From: Amblyornis subalaris
Lineage: Eukaryota; Chordata; Aves; Passeriformes; Ptilonorhynchidae
Direction: 5' to 3'
DNA length: 64,000 bases
Assembly: GCA_018881555.1 (NCBI GenBank)
Contig: JACAXG010000007.1
Location: 10,991,435-11,055,434 of the forward strand
This document shows, piece after piece, positions 50,851 through 62,492 of this stretch. How positions within the stretch are numbered: position 1 is the stretch's first letter; every line of letters begins with the position of its first letter. Made by a program: the position numbers and the translations under genes. Below the pieces are notes generated by a model. That model was not told the origin of the DNA. It made no database searches and worked only from the letters and a program-made list of their open reading frames with translations.

Positions 50851-51085
50851 CCAGAAAATCCAAACCAGGTTTGTTGAAACTGAAAGCACTGCTAAAGAGA
50901 AACACCACAGTTCCAGATACCCCACTCCAGTGTCTAGGGAGTCTCTGCCAAACAAGNTCAAGATTCTGAGTAGATGGCCTGCCATCTCCTGCTTTCATGT
51001 GTAATTCAGGAAGACATGAACATAGAAAAGGAAATAGCTATGGGATACCTTCTTTATAGCAAAAGTTTATTTCTGTTCCTGGCAG

Positions 51086-51277
51086 CTTAGCATTCGTTGT
51101 CTTTTAGAGCTAGGCCGTATTGAAGTAGTTACAGAAAAAATCACCAAGATGAAAGAAATTAGAGAGAACCTGGACAAACAACTTACAGAAGAGTTTGAAG
51201 GCAACAGCTTAGGAAAAAAACTCAGGATGGTAAAAGACTCACAATGGCAAAAAGGCAAAAACTATCATAGTAACAAA
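51086..51277 (+). other. Candidate coding exon, unrecognised protein
   Basis: An open stretch of 64 codons on the plus strand, preceded by a good splice acceptor (pyrimidine-rich, ending CTGGCAG at 51085) and followed by a fair donor (AAA then GTAGGT at 51278). A second possible acceptor (TCTTTTAG, ending 51107) would start it later. The translation is charged and helix-like, with EVVTEKITKMKEIRENLDKQ in its centre and a lysine-rich end, and could form a short coiled coil. It begins and ends in phase 0. No family was recognised. It lies about 540 bp downstream of the plus-strand solo LTR. A chance frame of this size is quite possible; the splice signals and residue mix are the only support. 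Confidence 0.28.
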
Positions 51278-51446
51278 GTAGGTGGAACTTTATGAAAAGC
51301 TAATCTTGTTTTCTTCCCTCAATGCGAAAAGCAGATGGACAATTTGTAGACANAGTTATTTATGAGCTGTGTTATGACTGATCAGTTTGCCCATCCACCC
51401 CAGATATTTTGAGTCACTCACCCCAGATATTTATAAATCTTGTCAG

Positions 51447-51563
51447 AATTTAAGTTTTTCCTTTAAGAAAAAAAATACAAGTCCGGTGTCTGCTACAAGA
51501 AAACAGAAGTGTTATGTACACANAGAAACAGCTACAGCAGACGAAAAAAAAAGATTCTTTAAA
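51447..51563 (+). other. Candidate second exon, in phase with the one before
   Basis: A 39-codon open stretch after a plausible acceptor (AATCTTGTCAG ending 51446). It starts in phase 0, matching the phase in which 51086-51277 ends; the gap between them (169 bp) would be a short intron. The residues are basic (FKKKNTSPVSATRKQK, then ADEKKRFFK). The donor (AAA then GTCATG at 51564) is weak, and the frame stays open to a stop at 51638, so this could also be a terminal exon. One N lies inside. Unrecognised, and dependent on the neighbouring call. Confidence 0.2.
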
Positions 51564-51638
51564 GTCATGTGCTTTTCCAATCATTCTACTCATATGATCA
51601 AGATCAGGAGACAGATGATAGGACTTAATACAAAATAA

Positions 51639-53009
51639 GATTAATTAGAACAAAATTATTATAGTTTTTAATTCCTGTACACTAATGCTTAAACTCTCTA
51701 GAACTATGGGTAATAACAAGTTTTAGCAGGATCCATTTATCTTTTAGATATAATTTAGTACAGCAATTACACAGAAGTGCCAGTTGGTCTTCTGGAATAC
51801 AATTTTGGGAGTAGTTAAAATTTAGGATGCTACTAACACAGAGCTTCCTCCCCTTTGCCCTGTATGACATTGTATTACCTGATTTTCATTGATTTTAAAC
51901 TATTTTACACCTGAAGAGGTTCTTTTTTTTTGTTTTACTTAATACATGAGCTCCTATTACAGAAAAGCAGCCCTCATCCCACTGAAGTAATAGATATCAA
52001 ATCTTTTACAGTGATGAACTATTAATGAGAAATGACTATTTTCTGATATCTATCTTATACAGGTTTAGTGTGTGCATTATGGATAGATCATGCCACAGTT
52101 TTTATTACTTTGTATGGATTCCGTGATTGTCCAGGCTCTTTGGTGTATTATAATCAAATGAAACACACTCAGAAAACAGGTAACATACAGCTTTCTTTAA
52201 AAATCCAAATAAACTCAATGACAAGTTGTGTAGATTAAAACAGGTTGTCATCATAGTGTGCCAAGGTATTCAAAAGTCCAGCAAGTCCATCACTTAGGAA
52301 AGGTTTTGGCATCTGTGGCAGAAAAGCACTCATAAGCACCCATTTGCTTTGCATGGGCTCCGANTGGACTAAATGTGATAGAGGACAAGTGTTCCACTTT
52401 AACAATTAAATCAAAAATCAGCATCTTCACCAAAATTTGGCTTAGTGTCGAAACATTTNAATTAAGCAAGCATGTCTCATCCAGGCAAACAGGTAAACTG
52501 TGAGAACTGGGGTCAGCTATGCACCTGCTAGGTGTGCTTGTAATAGGTGTTCCTCTGGCAATCACTCCCACTTGGACGATGATATGGGCAATCAAGGGGC
52601 AGCAGTCATTTTCCCTGCTACAGCACCATTTCCTCTGCAGCTGCTGGCATTCAAAGTATCCAAAAGTCATGTGGCTGGCCCGGGACTACATGTATACATA
52701 CATTGTGTTCTCTTCTGCACACCCTGATTTTGTCAGGGATGGGTTGAAAGAGGGCAGTGGACACCCTTCCTACAGCTTTTTGAAGCAGCTGGCCCCTGCA
52801 TGATCACAGATTCTGGCTGTAGAATACTGCTGGAGGACTGACAGCCTGGGCTCTCTCTACTCTAGTGTCTAATCTTGACCTTTAATAGACAGATAATAAT
52901 AATCTTTTAAAGTGGTAGCTGGTAGGTCTGAAGCTCAGGATCACTGCAGTATAAGGCTGACCGAAATGTATGTGTAAGGATATGAAGTATATATAAGTAA
53001 CTGGTCGAG
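51639..53009. other. Unique non-coding sequence, nothing recognised
   Basis: AT-rich. A cysteine-containing minus-strand frame (52290-52670, 126 codons) is open but has no splice context or domain that I recognise. Confidence 0.55.
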
Positions 53010-53294
53010 CAAAGAATGGACACAGCCTCTTGTCAGGGGCAACAGGAGAAGAAACACACTGAACCACATGAAATTCCATGTAAACATAAGAAAGCATTTT
53101 TTCCTGTGAGGGTTACCACACACTGGCACAGGCTGCCCAGAGAGGTTGTGGACTCTCCCTAGCTGGACATATTCAAAACTCATCTGGATATGATACTGGG
53201 AAACCTACTCCAGCTGACCATGCTTAAGCCGAAGGCTTGGACTGAAGATGGTGTCCAGTGGTCTTTGAATTCCATTATTCTGTAATTCTGTAAT
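53010..53294 (+). mobile_element. CR1: CR1 LINE fragment with intact 3' terminus
   Basis: A plus-strand CR1 3' region in clear order: aatggacacagcctcttg, tcaggggcaacagg, a ctgtgagggttacc segment, ctggcacaggctgcccag, gagaggttgtggactctcc and ggatatgatactgggaa. It ends with the CR1 terminal repeats ATTCTGTAATTCTGTAAT at 53277-53294. It is 5'-truncated to about 285 bp and non-coding. Confidence 0.94.
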
Positions 53295-56200
53295 ATTGCC
53301 CAAGAAAATTTGAATACATACTCCAAATGGCCTATAGCTGAGGGAAGACCAAGGCCTGCTTATTATTTAGGGACCTTTAAAAGATTGTTTCAATTGTTGT
53401 CTTTTTTGGTTTTTTTTTTTGAAAATCAGTCTAAAGCACACAATATCACCCATGAATTAATCCACACGTTAATTTATAGAAACTTTGCTAAAAAATGTTT
53501 ACAGATAGTGATCAGTCAACTCACAGTGAAATGGCACAAGGATTACAGCACACTACCTGCCTTGCATTCACCATGTGTATGCAATCAACTTTGTCTTGGT
53601 AATACTGAGCAACCTAAGACTTACTGTAGCTCAGGGCTGTTTCCAGAGGAAGTCAGTAGGATGAAGCATAGATGCTGCAAATTCACTGAATTCCTTGCAT
53701 GGTAGCTTCCTGGATATAAACCCCCTAAATTAAGACAAATCTGTTTCAGGATTTTACAAGGGTACCCTCAAAATTATGACCTGGAAACCTCTGTTTTAAT
53801 TTCAATTAAATAGAGGGTAAAATATTGATTCCTCCTTTCTCAGGAATTAATATTTGTGCTGTTCAAGGTACTGAATCTCTTACGTGAGTTTAAAANGCCA
53901 AGCAAAGCAGAGAAACCATTAATAACGTGAATCTAAAAGCAATCTAATGGATTCATTATAATCTACATACACACATAAAAATAGATTATAATCTACCACT
54001 TCTCATCCTGAAGCACATATTTTGGTTTATAGCACCTCATTAATTTTAATTGCAAACCTAGGAAATAGTGTCCTTTTCTCCCTGCTAGTATACAGAATGT
54101 GAAAGTGTGACCAATATATTTGTCATTTCGTTTCATGTCGTTAACATTCCCTTCAAATACAAGCCTGCACAGAGTTTATGAAGCATTGAACAAGTTTTTA
54201 AAGCCCAGTAGAAAATGAGGGATTCCTTGAAAAAAAAAAAGAGGGAGAGAAAGGATTATCAAAGAAGGATCATAAACTGTTCATCCCTTCAGGNTGAAAC
54301 AGGTCTGGCATTCCCTTATATCGTAATACATCCATGAATTTACAACCAAATTGCATTTTTAAATTACAGTTGCAGTTAGGCTAACATCTTGTATTTTCTA
54401 TGTCTTCTAAATATTTCAAGANTTACAAACAACAATAAAGGAGAACAGAGAAGGAAAAGTAAAACAATTATCATCTCTATCTTATCTGCTGTCCTTATTA
54501 TGTTAATGTACTGAAGGAATTGAATCATAACAGATCTAGAGCGTATCAGCANTGACAACCGCCCAATTTGTTTTTAATAAGAGCAAATACTACAGGATGA
54601 ACTTTGCTGCTTTGTTTGACAGAATTCCTANGTTTGGAGAAGCAGAATTTGGAATAATTTAATTTTCAACTATGAGCTATGATACGTAGTTCTAGATTTA
54701 TAGTCCAGCATAGTACTGTAGCACTATAGTATTGTATTTTATATACTACTATAGTGTGCTGTTTTTCCATGCCTTGGTTTCCCACTTCCAATTAACAACA
54801 TTTGATTCTAGNCAATTTGATCCTGTGCTCTTCATAAGCTTCAGACTTATGACCACCCGCTCTAAGCTGNGTGAGTACCCCAGCTAAGACGCTGATGTCT
54901 TTCAAAAGTCCATCTCTAAAATTATTCAATCTATCAATAAAACATTGAGAGAAAAGACTTATTTTGGATTTTTTCATCAGCCTGGACTTATTAGACAGAA
55001 AGATGTTAAATTTCAGTGGATTATTTAACTTGACATCCTGCATAACAGTCTAAAGAACTTAAGCCAAACTATCCTTCATTTATTTTCATTTTTTTTTTGA
55101 CTGAACTGAGGCAGTTCATTAACAGTGAACCTTGAGCCATCCAGACAGACTGTGGGGAGTCTTTGGCCAGCAACTGCTGCACTCAGTAGTGTTTAACAAG
55201 CACTATCATCTAAGAAATATATTATACACAGTAGTACCCTCTAAACCTTATAATATGTAAAAGGATTCAGGAACAGATAAAGCCCCACAGGTCATAAAGA
55301 CTTGCATTTTGCAGGAATTAAGGATGTATAAATATGCGCTAGGAGGAAAGTAGTACATCTTACAAAAAATACAGCCCAAAGGAAAGAAAATAAACCCCTG
55401 CTATAGGGTCTGACCAAAAAGTCTTTTTATCTACCTCATTTTTAGTATCACATATTTGAGTGTGCAAGTCACAGAAGTGTACTGTAGATCCTTTTTCTGG
55501 TGCAACCTTATTACTATTTATAAGTGTCTGCTTCTACATGATTACCTGAAGTTTGGGCAAAAAAATGGCACAGAAGACCACTGAGAACAGCAGAGAAAAC
55601 AACAGATTTTTTCCCTTGCTAGTGCCTGTTAAAAAGCATCTCCTCCTCAAAACAGACATCATCTTATTTCCATATATACTGAATATATTAACCTAGTAAG
55701 ACGCCTGCTTAGTTTATCTCTTCTTTTGAGACTAAACCCCACATTCCTGTACCTCTTTTCAGAATGACCATTCATCTAAACCCAAGGGGTTACTTGGGAC
55801 TAAAGTGTGGCAAGAAAAAAGGATGGACTTTTAAAAGTGTTTGGAAATANTCATAAGTCAAACTCTTAATACCTTTCAGCGCACGCTTTGTGTCTTGGCA
55901 AATTTCACCCAAAATGCATTTTTGAGAGGTGTTTAGAAAACTATGGAGACAGGAGAATTTGCATGATTTATGTCTGAAAAATAGCTTTGCTTCTTTTGTG
56001 ACTCCAGAATAGCAAGCACTTCCTCTGAATATGTGAGAGGCAACTGCTGCTCCTATGCATGCATATCCCTATTTAATGTACTTTATCTGAGATTGTGGAG
56101 ACTGCAGTCCAGATTGCAACTCCTTTGGAAAAAGTGAGCCCTAATTTTTTGCACTTGTCATCTAGAGTTTGGAGATAATTTTGTAGGAGTCCAGTACAGC

Positions 56201-59200
56201 CAATGGAGCCACTCATTAGTCAAAGGAAATTTCCAACCAATTGCATTTTATCTACCGGCCAGCCTCAGGCTGGCAAGAGAACAAGTAGAGATGAGTTGGG
56301 AGCCTCCAACAGCACACAGCAAACACTTCCACTAGCCCGGACATCAACTACTGCCGCATGAATCCCTGCTGGTGGCATCCAGCACCTGATGGTGCTGTAA
56401 CACCTGCAAACTCCATGAGTGTGTGCAGCTCCCATTGGCATCACCAGATTACAGTGCACTCTGTTGCAGTGGTATTCACCTTTGCAGACATAAAACCAAA
56501 AAGGATACAGAGAAATAATGTCTAGCCAAAGCATAAATGCACAGATATAGAGGGGATTTTTTTTCATTTCATAGTGGAAAAGAATGCAAATGAAAAATAT
56601 TGACAAACATGAAAAAAAAATAAAGCTAAAATAAAAATTTTCATTACAGAAAGAATTTTAGGCAACAGTCAGCCTGCTAGCCAGTTTACTGCCTGCATGA
56701 TATAGACGAGGATTGGGGGACAGCCNAGTACTGTGTGTTTGTGTTCCCTGTACTCCAGGCTGCTCAGGAAGGCATGGCATCATCTAGGAGCTTACAGTTA
56801 TTGATACAAAGTGAGATGGGTGTATTGACTCCTTAGATTGTCTATAAAAATGGAAATTTATCAGAGGGCATTTTTTAAACACACTACACGCCATGAATTA
56901 TTTAACAGCTGCCTAACCCTGCTCAGTGCTGCAACTCTGGCAACAGTCAGTGCAAGCAGAAAACTTTACTTGGCACTTGACAGAGCTATTGCAATCCCAT
57001 AAATTAATTAGGTGCTATCTGCTGGCCTGGCATTTGATTGCTGCACTNCACAGTGGCTTCATATTCAGGACAAGCTAACCACTAACTTTAAACTGTGCTG
57101 CCACAGAGTTGCATTGAGAAACGGTCCAGTCCCACCTTTGTAGTATTTAGTTTGGTTTTTTATGGCCTTTATGGCCTTTTGTGGCTGTTTCTGTATTCCT
57201 TAATTAGCACAAGCAGGTACAGCATTTTCAAGAAGGAAGTGAAAAAGGCAATGTCACAACAAACTGGACTCATTTCTCCGAGGTACTTAGCCCTCAGATG
57301 CCATGGTCATATAGCCAAGCTGGAAGCAGCCANGGCATTGCTGGAAGTGCTCAGCAGCTTGTGGGGTGAAGACCTGCAATCTGCTGCAAAAGTAAAAGCA
57401 CATTCTATGTTTTTTAAAACAGTTTAATAATGAGAAAAGGAAACAACANATAACCAAGTGAGGTATATTTATACACACAGAACAAGACACTTCTCAAAAC
57501 ACCATAGGTCAGCTGCCTGGATACAGCTGTGATATTGAACGGATGTTGAAACCCTGTTTTATCACATCTGCTATTTGATAACCAAGAAGAGAAGTAGAAG
57601 GGGCAAAGGACCTCAGCCTTTGCTTTTATTCTACAATAAATCCCACTTTTAGAACCAGCACAGCAGGTGTGTCTCTCAGTTCTAACACATCACCCTGTCT
57701 CCTCAAAAAGTATCTTTATACCCTGTAAATGGCACCACCCAAGGCTATTTTCCACAGTGGATATGAACCCCTCNTATAGTCAAATCCAGGCCACTTGCCT
57801 GTACAGTGTACAGTGGTACACTCAGTTCTCCCATATCCTGTGCTGAGCTGCTCCGTGTCCACACAGCAGAGATGTTTCACTGATGTCCAGGTACAAGCAA
57901 CTCACATTTTATGCTGTAACAGTGCAGCCCCCAGTCTGNTTTGAGAAACAACAGCTGTCAGTTTCAGTGGTTTGGTTTGGTCAGATCAATGCAAAATAGA
58001 AGCTGTCGTTGATTGATTCTTCACCTTCCCCAGTTTTTCAGTGATTAGATATTAAGCTCTCAGGGTCTCATTAGAACTCACATTTCTTTCAAATCTTTAG
58101 ACAGTTGATTTGGGGGTTGTGATTTTTGAAAAGAGACAGAGTCCAGCTTTTTCTAAAGCAAAGAGACAAAAAATTCTTCCCATGTTCTTGAAAGATCAAT
58201 AAGATGGGGCAATGTTAGAAACTCAACAGTTTCTTTCCTACAACCATGTTTGGCTAAAAATATTCAGAAAATATACAGAAAATAGACATAGTAGGAAAAG
58301 AGGAAANTCTGAAAAAGCTGTTCACTTGTGCTTGCTACCCATTTAAGGAAAGGCACATGTGGAAAATCAGCCTCTTCTTCCTTCTCTTCCACAAGGAAAG
58401 AGCTATCCTTCCTGAAACTCCCATGTGATTATTAAGTGGAAATGGATCCTAATCTTGTCAAGTATTGAACACATCAGACAGGAAACAAAAAGACACTTTA
58501 AAGAAGCTAATACACAGAAGTACCTCACCACATGTCCATGATGCCTTCCAGTAATTTGGATCTGCACCACTCAGTATGAACTGGCACTGGCCACACTCCG
58601 AAAGATTTTGTTTTGTGAGGATCCAACAGAAAGGAAATATTTCACTATGATTCAGTGACTGTGAGAGACCATTCAAAGATACTTCTACATTAAATTGGTG
58701 TAATTCAATGCNTTCTTTGGGTTAATAATCTGTGAGNGTCTTCTATATTTTCTCCTGTGANTANTTGTTCTGACCACTAGGAAAAGGTGCAGGGCTACAA
58801 ATTCAAGTAGAGCAGAGGTCCTTGAAGATCACATAGGAATTTTCAGCTAACTAAAATTTATTCCTAAGTAATTGGTCAAGCTTTCAGGCACTTGTCTAAA
58901 AGTCCCTAAGTCCATCTTTATGTTCTCCACTGAAAGCAGCTTGATTTGGGACATTTAAGATTTTGGCTGGTTTAACGTGAAAAAAAGAGATGGTTTAGAG
59001 ATTTTATCCATTCAGANGTCTGGCTTGAACTTCAAGGTAGTGCTTCAGAAGGATTTCCTTGCTCTTCTTATGAACATATCGAGCATGGAAATGCTCTTTG
59101 GGCTCATCAGTTTGTGGATGCTTTGGAGATATCTGGGGTTTTGTTTTCTTGTAGGTTTGTTACTTTATTATAACTGGAGCAGAACCTTGATACACTCACT

Positions 59201-61997
59201 TATGAGCTGGAAATNAATCCTTTCTGCTATTTAGCACAGTGAAGTTATTTTTTCCAAGACTGTAAGAGATTCAGTTTTCATGGCTGTTTTAGTTGTCTTG
59301 CCCAAAGGCATGCTATTGTTCATGTGTGTCAATACCTTACACACTCCCTGTGAAGATCTTCTATGGCTAAAAATCTTGGAAATACTTTCTGCTCTCTTTT
59401 ACAACAAATATAAATCTTTCTTCTATTCAAACGGATTCTGAATAAAATGGAAGTAAGGTCTTAAATAAGATCTCTAAATGTGACCTCCATTTTCTTTTTG
59501 CCTTTACAGCCTTCTGCTCACTATGCCATTTGTGATGTATTGTACATACCAGGCTTTTAAGGTTCCTTNCTAGCAAAAAAGTTATCCCAGCTCCCCACTC
59601 TTCTCCAGTTACTGTCATCTTCTCTTTGGTTGNTGAAGCTTCANCAATGCTGTTAAGCATCAAGGCTAACTATGTATTTAATCTGGAGATATCNTATCAT
59701 TAAATATTTCAATTCTTCAAATTGTTTCTGTGGCACTCTTTGAGATCTAGGGATTTTGAAAAAAACAGTCACAGGGGAGCATAAATTCTTGAGTTTGAAA
59801 ACCTGTTCTACTGAGTCAATGCATGCNTTTCCTCTGGTAGTCTTCAAATAGAGATGCACTAGTCTGAAGTGCTTTTAGTGCATTATCACTCCACACCAGA
59901 TTCCTTAGGAGGAAACATCTGTTTGACTTCTGTGACCTATATTAGTTTGCATCTAAAGAGGATCTTGCCTAGTAAAATCAAGCACAATATTTCTCATGGG
60001 CTTCCTGTAACCTACAGAAAGGTGCAAAATGCAGAGCGAATTCATCTCCTCAATTTTTTTATTCATTTTATGGGACAAGGAGGAGAGAGCTCACTTCTTT
60101 GTTTCCTTGATAGAAAGCACAACTCTTTCCAGAGGTTTGGCACCCTTTGCTGATACATATGAGTGGCTGCAAGGAACACCCATTTTCCCACCATTTTACT
60201 CTCCTTTCTCTCAGCTTCTCCGTGTAGCACTTTGAAGTGATAATATGTTTTCATAAAACGACCCTCACCTCAAACTTCCTGCAGTATTACCAACCACGTG
60301 CTCTACTATCAGTTGCTCTCATAGTTCAGTCACAAGAATTTGCAATTTGATCCCTGCAATATGCAATTCCTGAGCTGCCTCATNGCTCTTCCCATACCTT
60401 AGAACAAAACCCAAACCCAAACGAAGAGATTGCTCCAAGAAAACTCAGTCCAGTGGAAGGAGAGACAGGATACAAATGTTCTTTTGTACAAATACAGTCG
60501 AGAAGTTGCATGTGAGAGCTAAGTGCTTAAGACTATGATTAAGAAGGGCTAGAAGATAGTGAGAGAGTGAACATTCAGAGAGCAGCAGGTTAAAAGTTCA
60601 GATCTTAAATAGAAATTGAAGTCTGCAAATAGATAACAAAGTTTTTGTGGTTTAGATATTCCCAGCACTTACCTAAAATCTTTGAGACCTGTGAGACCCA
60701 TGGGATCTTTTGAAGTTCAGTCTCATTGTCGACACAGGCTGTAATCCTTGAGTGAAGGATCTACAAATAACTAACCTTCTCAAACTGTCANGGCTTGTAG
60801 CAGAATTTGCTGAGGCAGGAGTGTAAGATAAATACTGCTTTGCCAGTCAGCACTGCAATATGTTTTGAAAAATCGTTGTGTTTTTCCAGATGCAGCACAG
60901 TGACCACATGAAAATTGTGGTTTCTTCAAATTTNCTTCAAACATTCCAACTCTATAATTGCAAGTGTACCCTAATANTCAAAATAGAGACAAAGTAGTGA
61001 TGATAACATTGTTCATCTACTCAAACTGTCTATTTCTGCACTCAGACAACTACAAATATATATTTACAATGACCTAAAGAAACATGTCATTCTTTCTTAT
61101 ACACAGAGAACCAAGGCTTCCACCAAAAGATGTCTGNTTGAAAAACAAATAAATCCCTGAATTCAAAATATACTTGTAAAAAGTGCTTTCCTTCCCATTT
61201 TCAGGAAGACAGAGCCAGATCCTCAACTGGCATGAATAAATGTAGAACACAGATAGAGAGACTTCCATGTCAATTGGGTTATTTTGCTCTTAAGCAGCAA
61301 AGAATCTTTTCAGGAGCAAGTTTAAACGCACAGACCACAGAATNTGAATCTCATACAATTGGCCTCAGTGCACCAATCCAGCCTGTCCAGGTCTCCCCGT
61401 AAAGCCTACCCTNAAGCAGATCAACATTGTATGGAAAGTGAATTTTTCTTATTGTTGGANCTCAACATACAGTGGGTGATATATTTGTATTTTATATGTA
61501 TGAAAGAAATAAAATTATGCTTTTCCATGTGTATCCATACACACATACGTATCTATCCATCTCTAACTACGCTCTTCTGAAGTGGGGCAAGCATGTAAAG
61601 GTGAAGGATGATTTGTATCAAACAGCCCAGAGCATTACACAACATGTGTTCTATGATCATGGTATCACAGACACCATCTTATCTCTCAGCCTGTGTTTGC
61701 CAACTCTATCTGATGCGAATTTGAACTTTTCTTATAGCTATTATTTCTCTTTATAGAGTTCGTCTGTAATGTGTAAAATTCCTTCATCTTCCTAAGCAAT
61801 TTATAACGTTGTACTAGCAGCCTCTGTTAATTGTCATTTATCCTCTTTGCCTTTGACCTTTCCAGTGTGTCTTAGTATTAAATACATAATAAATACGTGC
61901 TGAGTATCTATCCTAGCGTTATTAAATGGAATTCAGAAACATGTCAAAAAGAGTTTTGGAAAAAAAAAAATCTCACCTCTATGAGATTATGACTAGA
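53295..61997. other. Long unique non-coding stretch, nothing recognised
   Basis: About 8.7 kb with no recognised gene, LTR or CR1. Small structures seen: a direct repeat with a 14-bp palindrome at 53955-53996, an imperfect AT-rich inverted repeat at 54719-54760, and a GC-rich hairpin at 56258-56274. Open frames are at most about 131 codons and featureless; the minus-strand frame 54792-55043 is mildly protein-like but lacks convincing splice sites. Confidence 0.55.
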
Positions 61998-62492
61998 GGT
62001 CACTAGTGACCAGCTGCCAGCTGGATTTAACCCCACTCACCACCANTCTCTGGGCCCAGCATCCAGCCACTTTTTTAACCCAGCAAACAGCACACCCATC
62101 CATGCCACGAGCAGCCGGTTTCTCCAGGAGAAGGCAGTGGGAGACAGTGTCAGAGGCAGTGTCTAAAGTCCAGGTAGACACATCCACAGCCTTTCCCTCA
62201 TCCCCTAAGCAGCTCACCTTGTCATAGAAGCAGATTAGGTGGGTCAAGCAGTGCCTGCCTTGCACAAACCCGGGTTGGTTGTACCTGATCCCCTGGTTGT
62301 CCTGTACGTCCTGTATGTGACGGCATCCAAGATGATCCATGACCTTTCCCAGCACCAACATGAGGCTGACAGGCCTGTAGTTCCTGGATCCTGCTTCTGG
62401 CCCTTCCTGTATGCGGGTGTCACATTTATTAACCTCTAGTCACCCGGGACCTCCCCAGTTAGCCAGGACTGCCAATAAATCAGTGGCTTCCT
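61998..62492 (-). pseudogene. CR1: CR1 reverse-transcriptase fragment (ORF2), frame-broken
   Basis: Minus-strand sequence from the CR1 ORF2 reverse-transcriptase domain, about 500 bp. Recognisable pieces in order are a NVTPAYRKGQKQDPG segment (read near 62380-62430), GKVMDH, GFVQGRHCLTHLI, FYDKV, DEGKAVDV, DTVSH and QLVTSD. A frame change lies between the first piece and GKVMDH. A second local frame disturbance replaces the catalytic YLDFSKAFD motif with STWTLDTASD. The fragment lacks the endonuclease and the 3' end. It comes from a different CR1 subfamily than 41855-42051 and is clearly dead. Confidence 0.93.

Noticed and set aside
52290..52670. 126-codon cysteine-containing minus-strand frame, considered as a retrocopy
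   Set aside because: No known protein recognised, no poly(A) tract, and no target-site duplication found.
54792..55043. 83-codon minus-strand frame, mildly protein-like, with a possible acceptor (TTATGCAG)
   Set aside because: No good donor, two N bases inside, and no recognised family.
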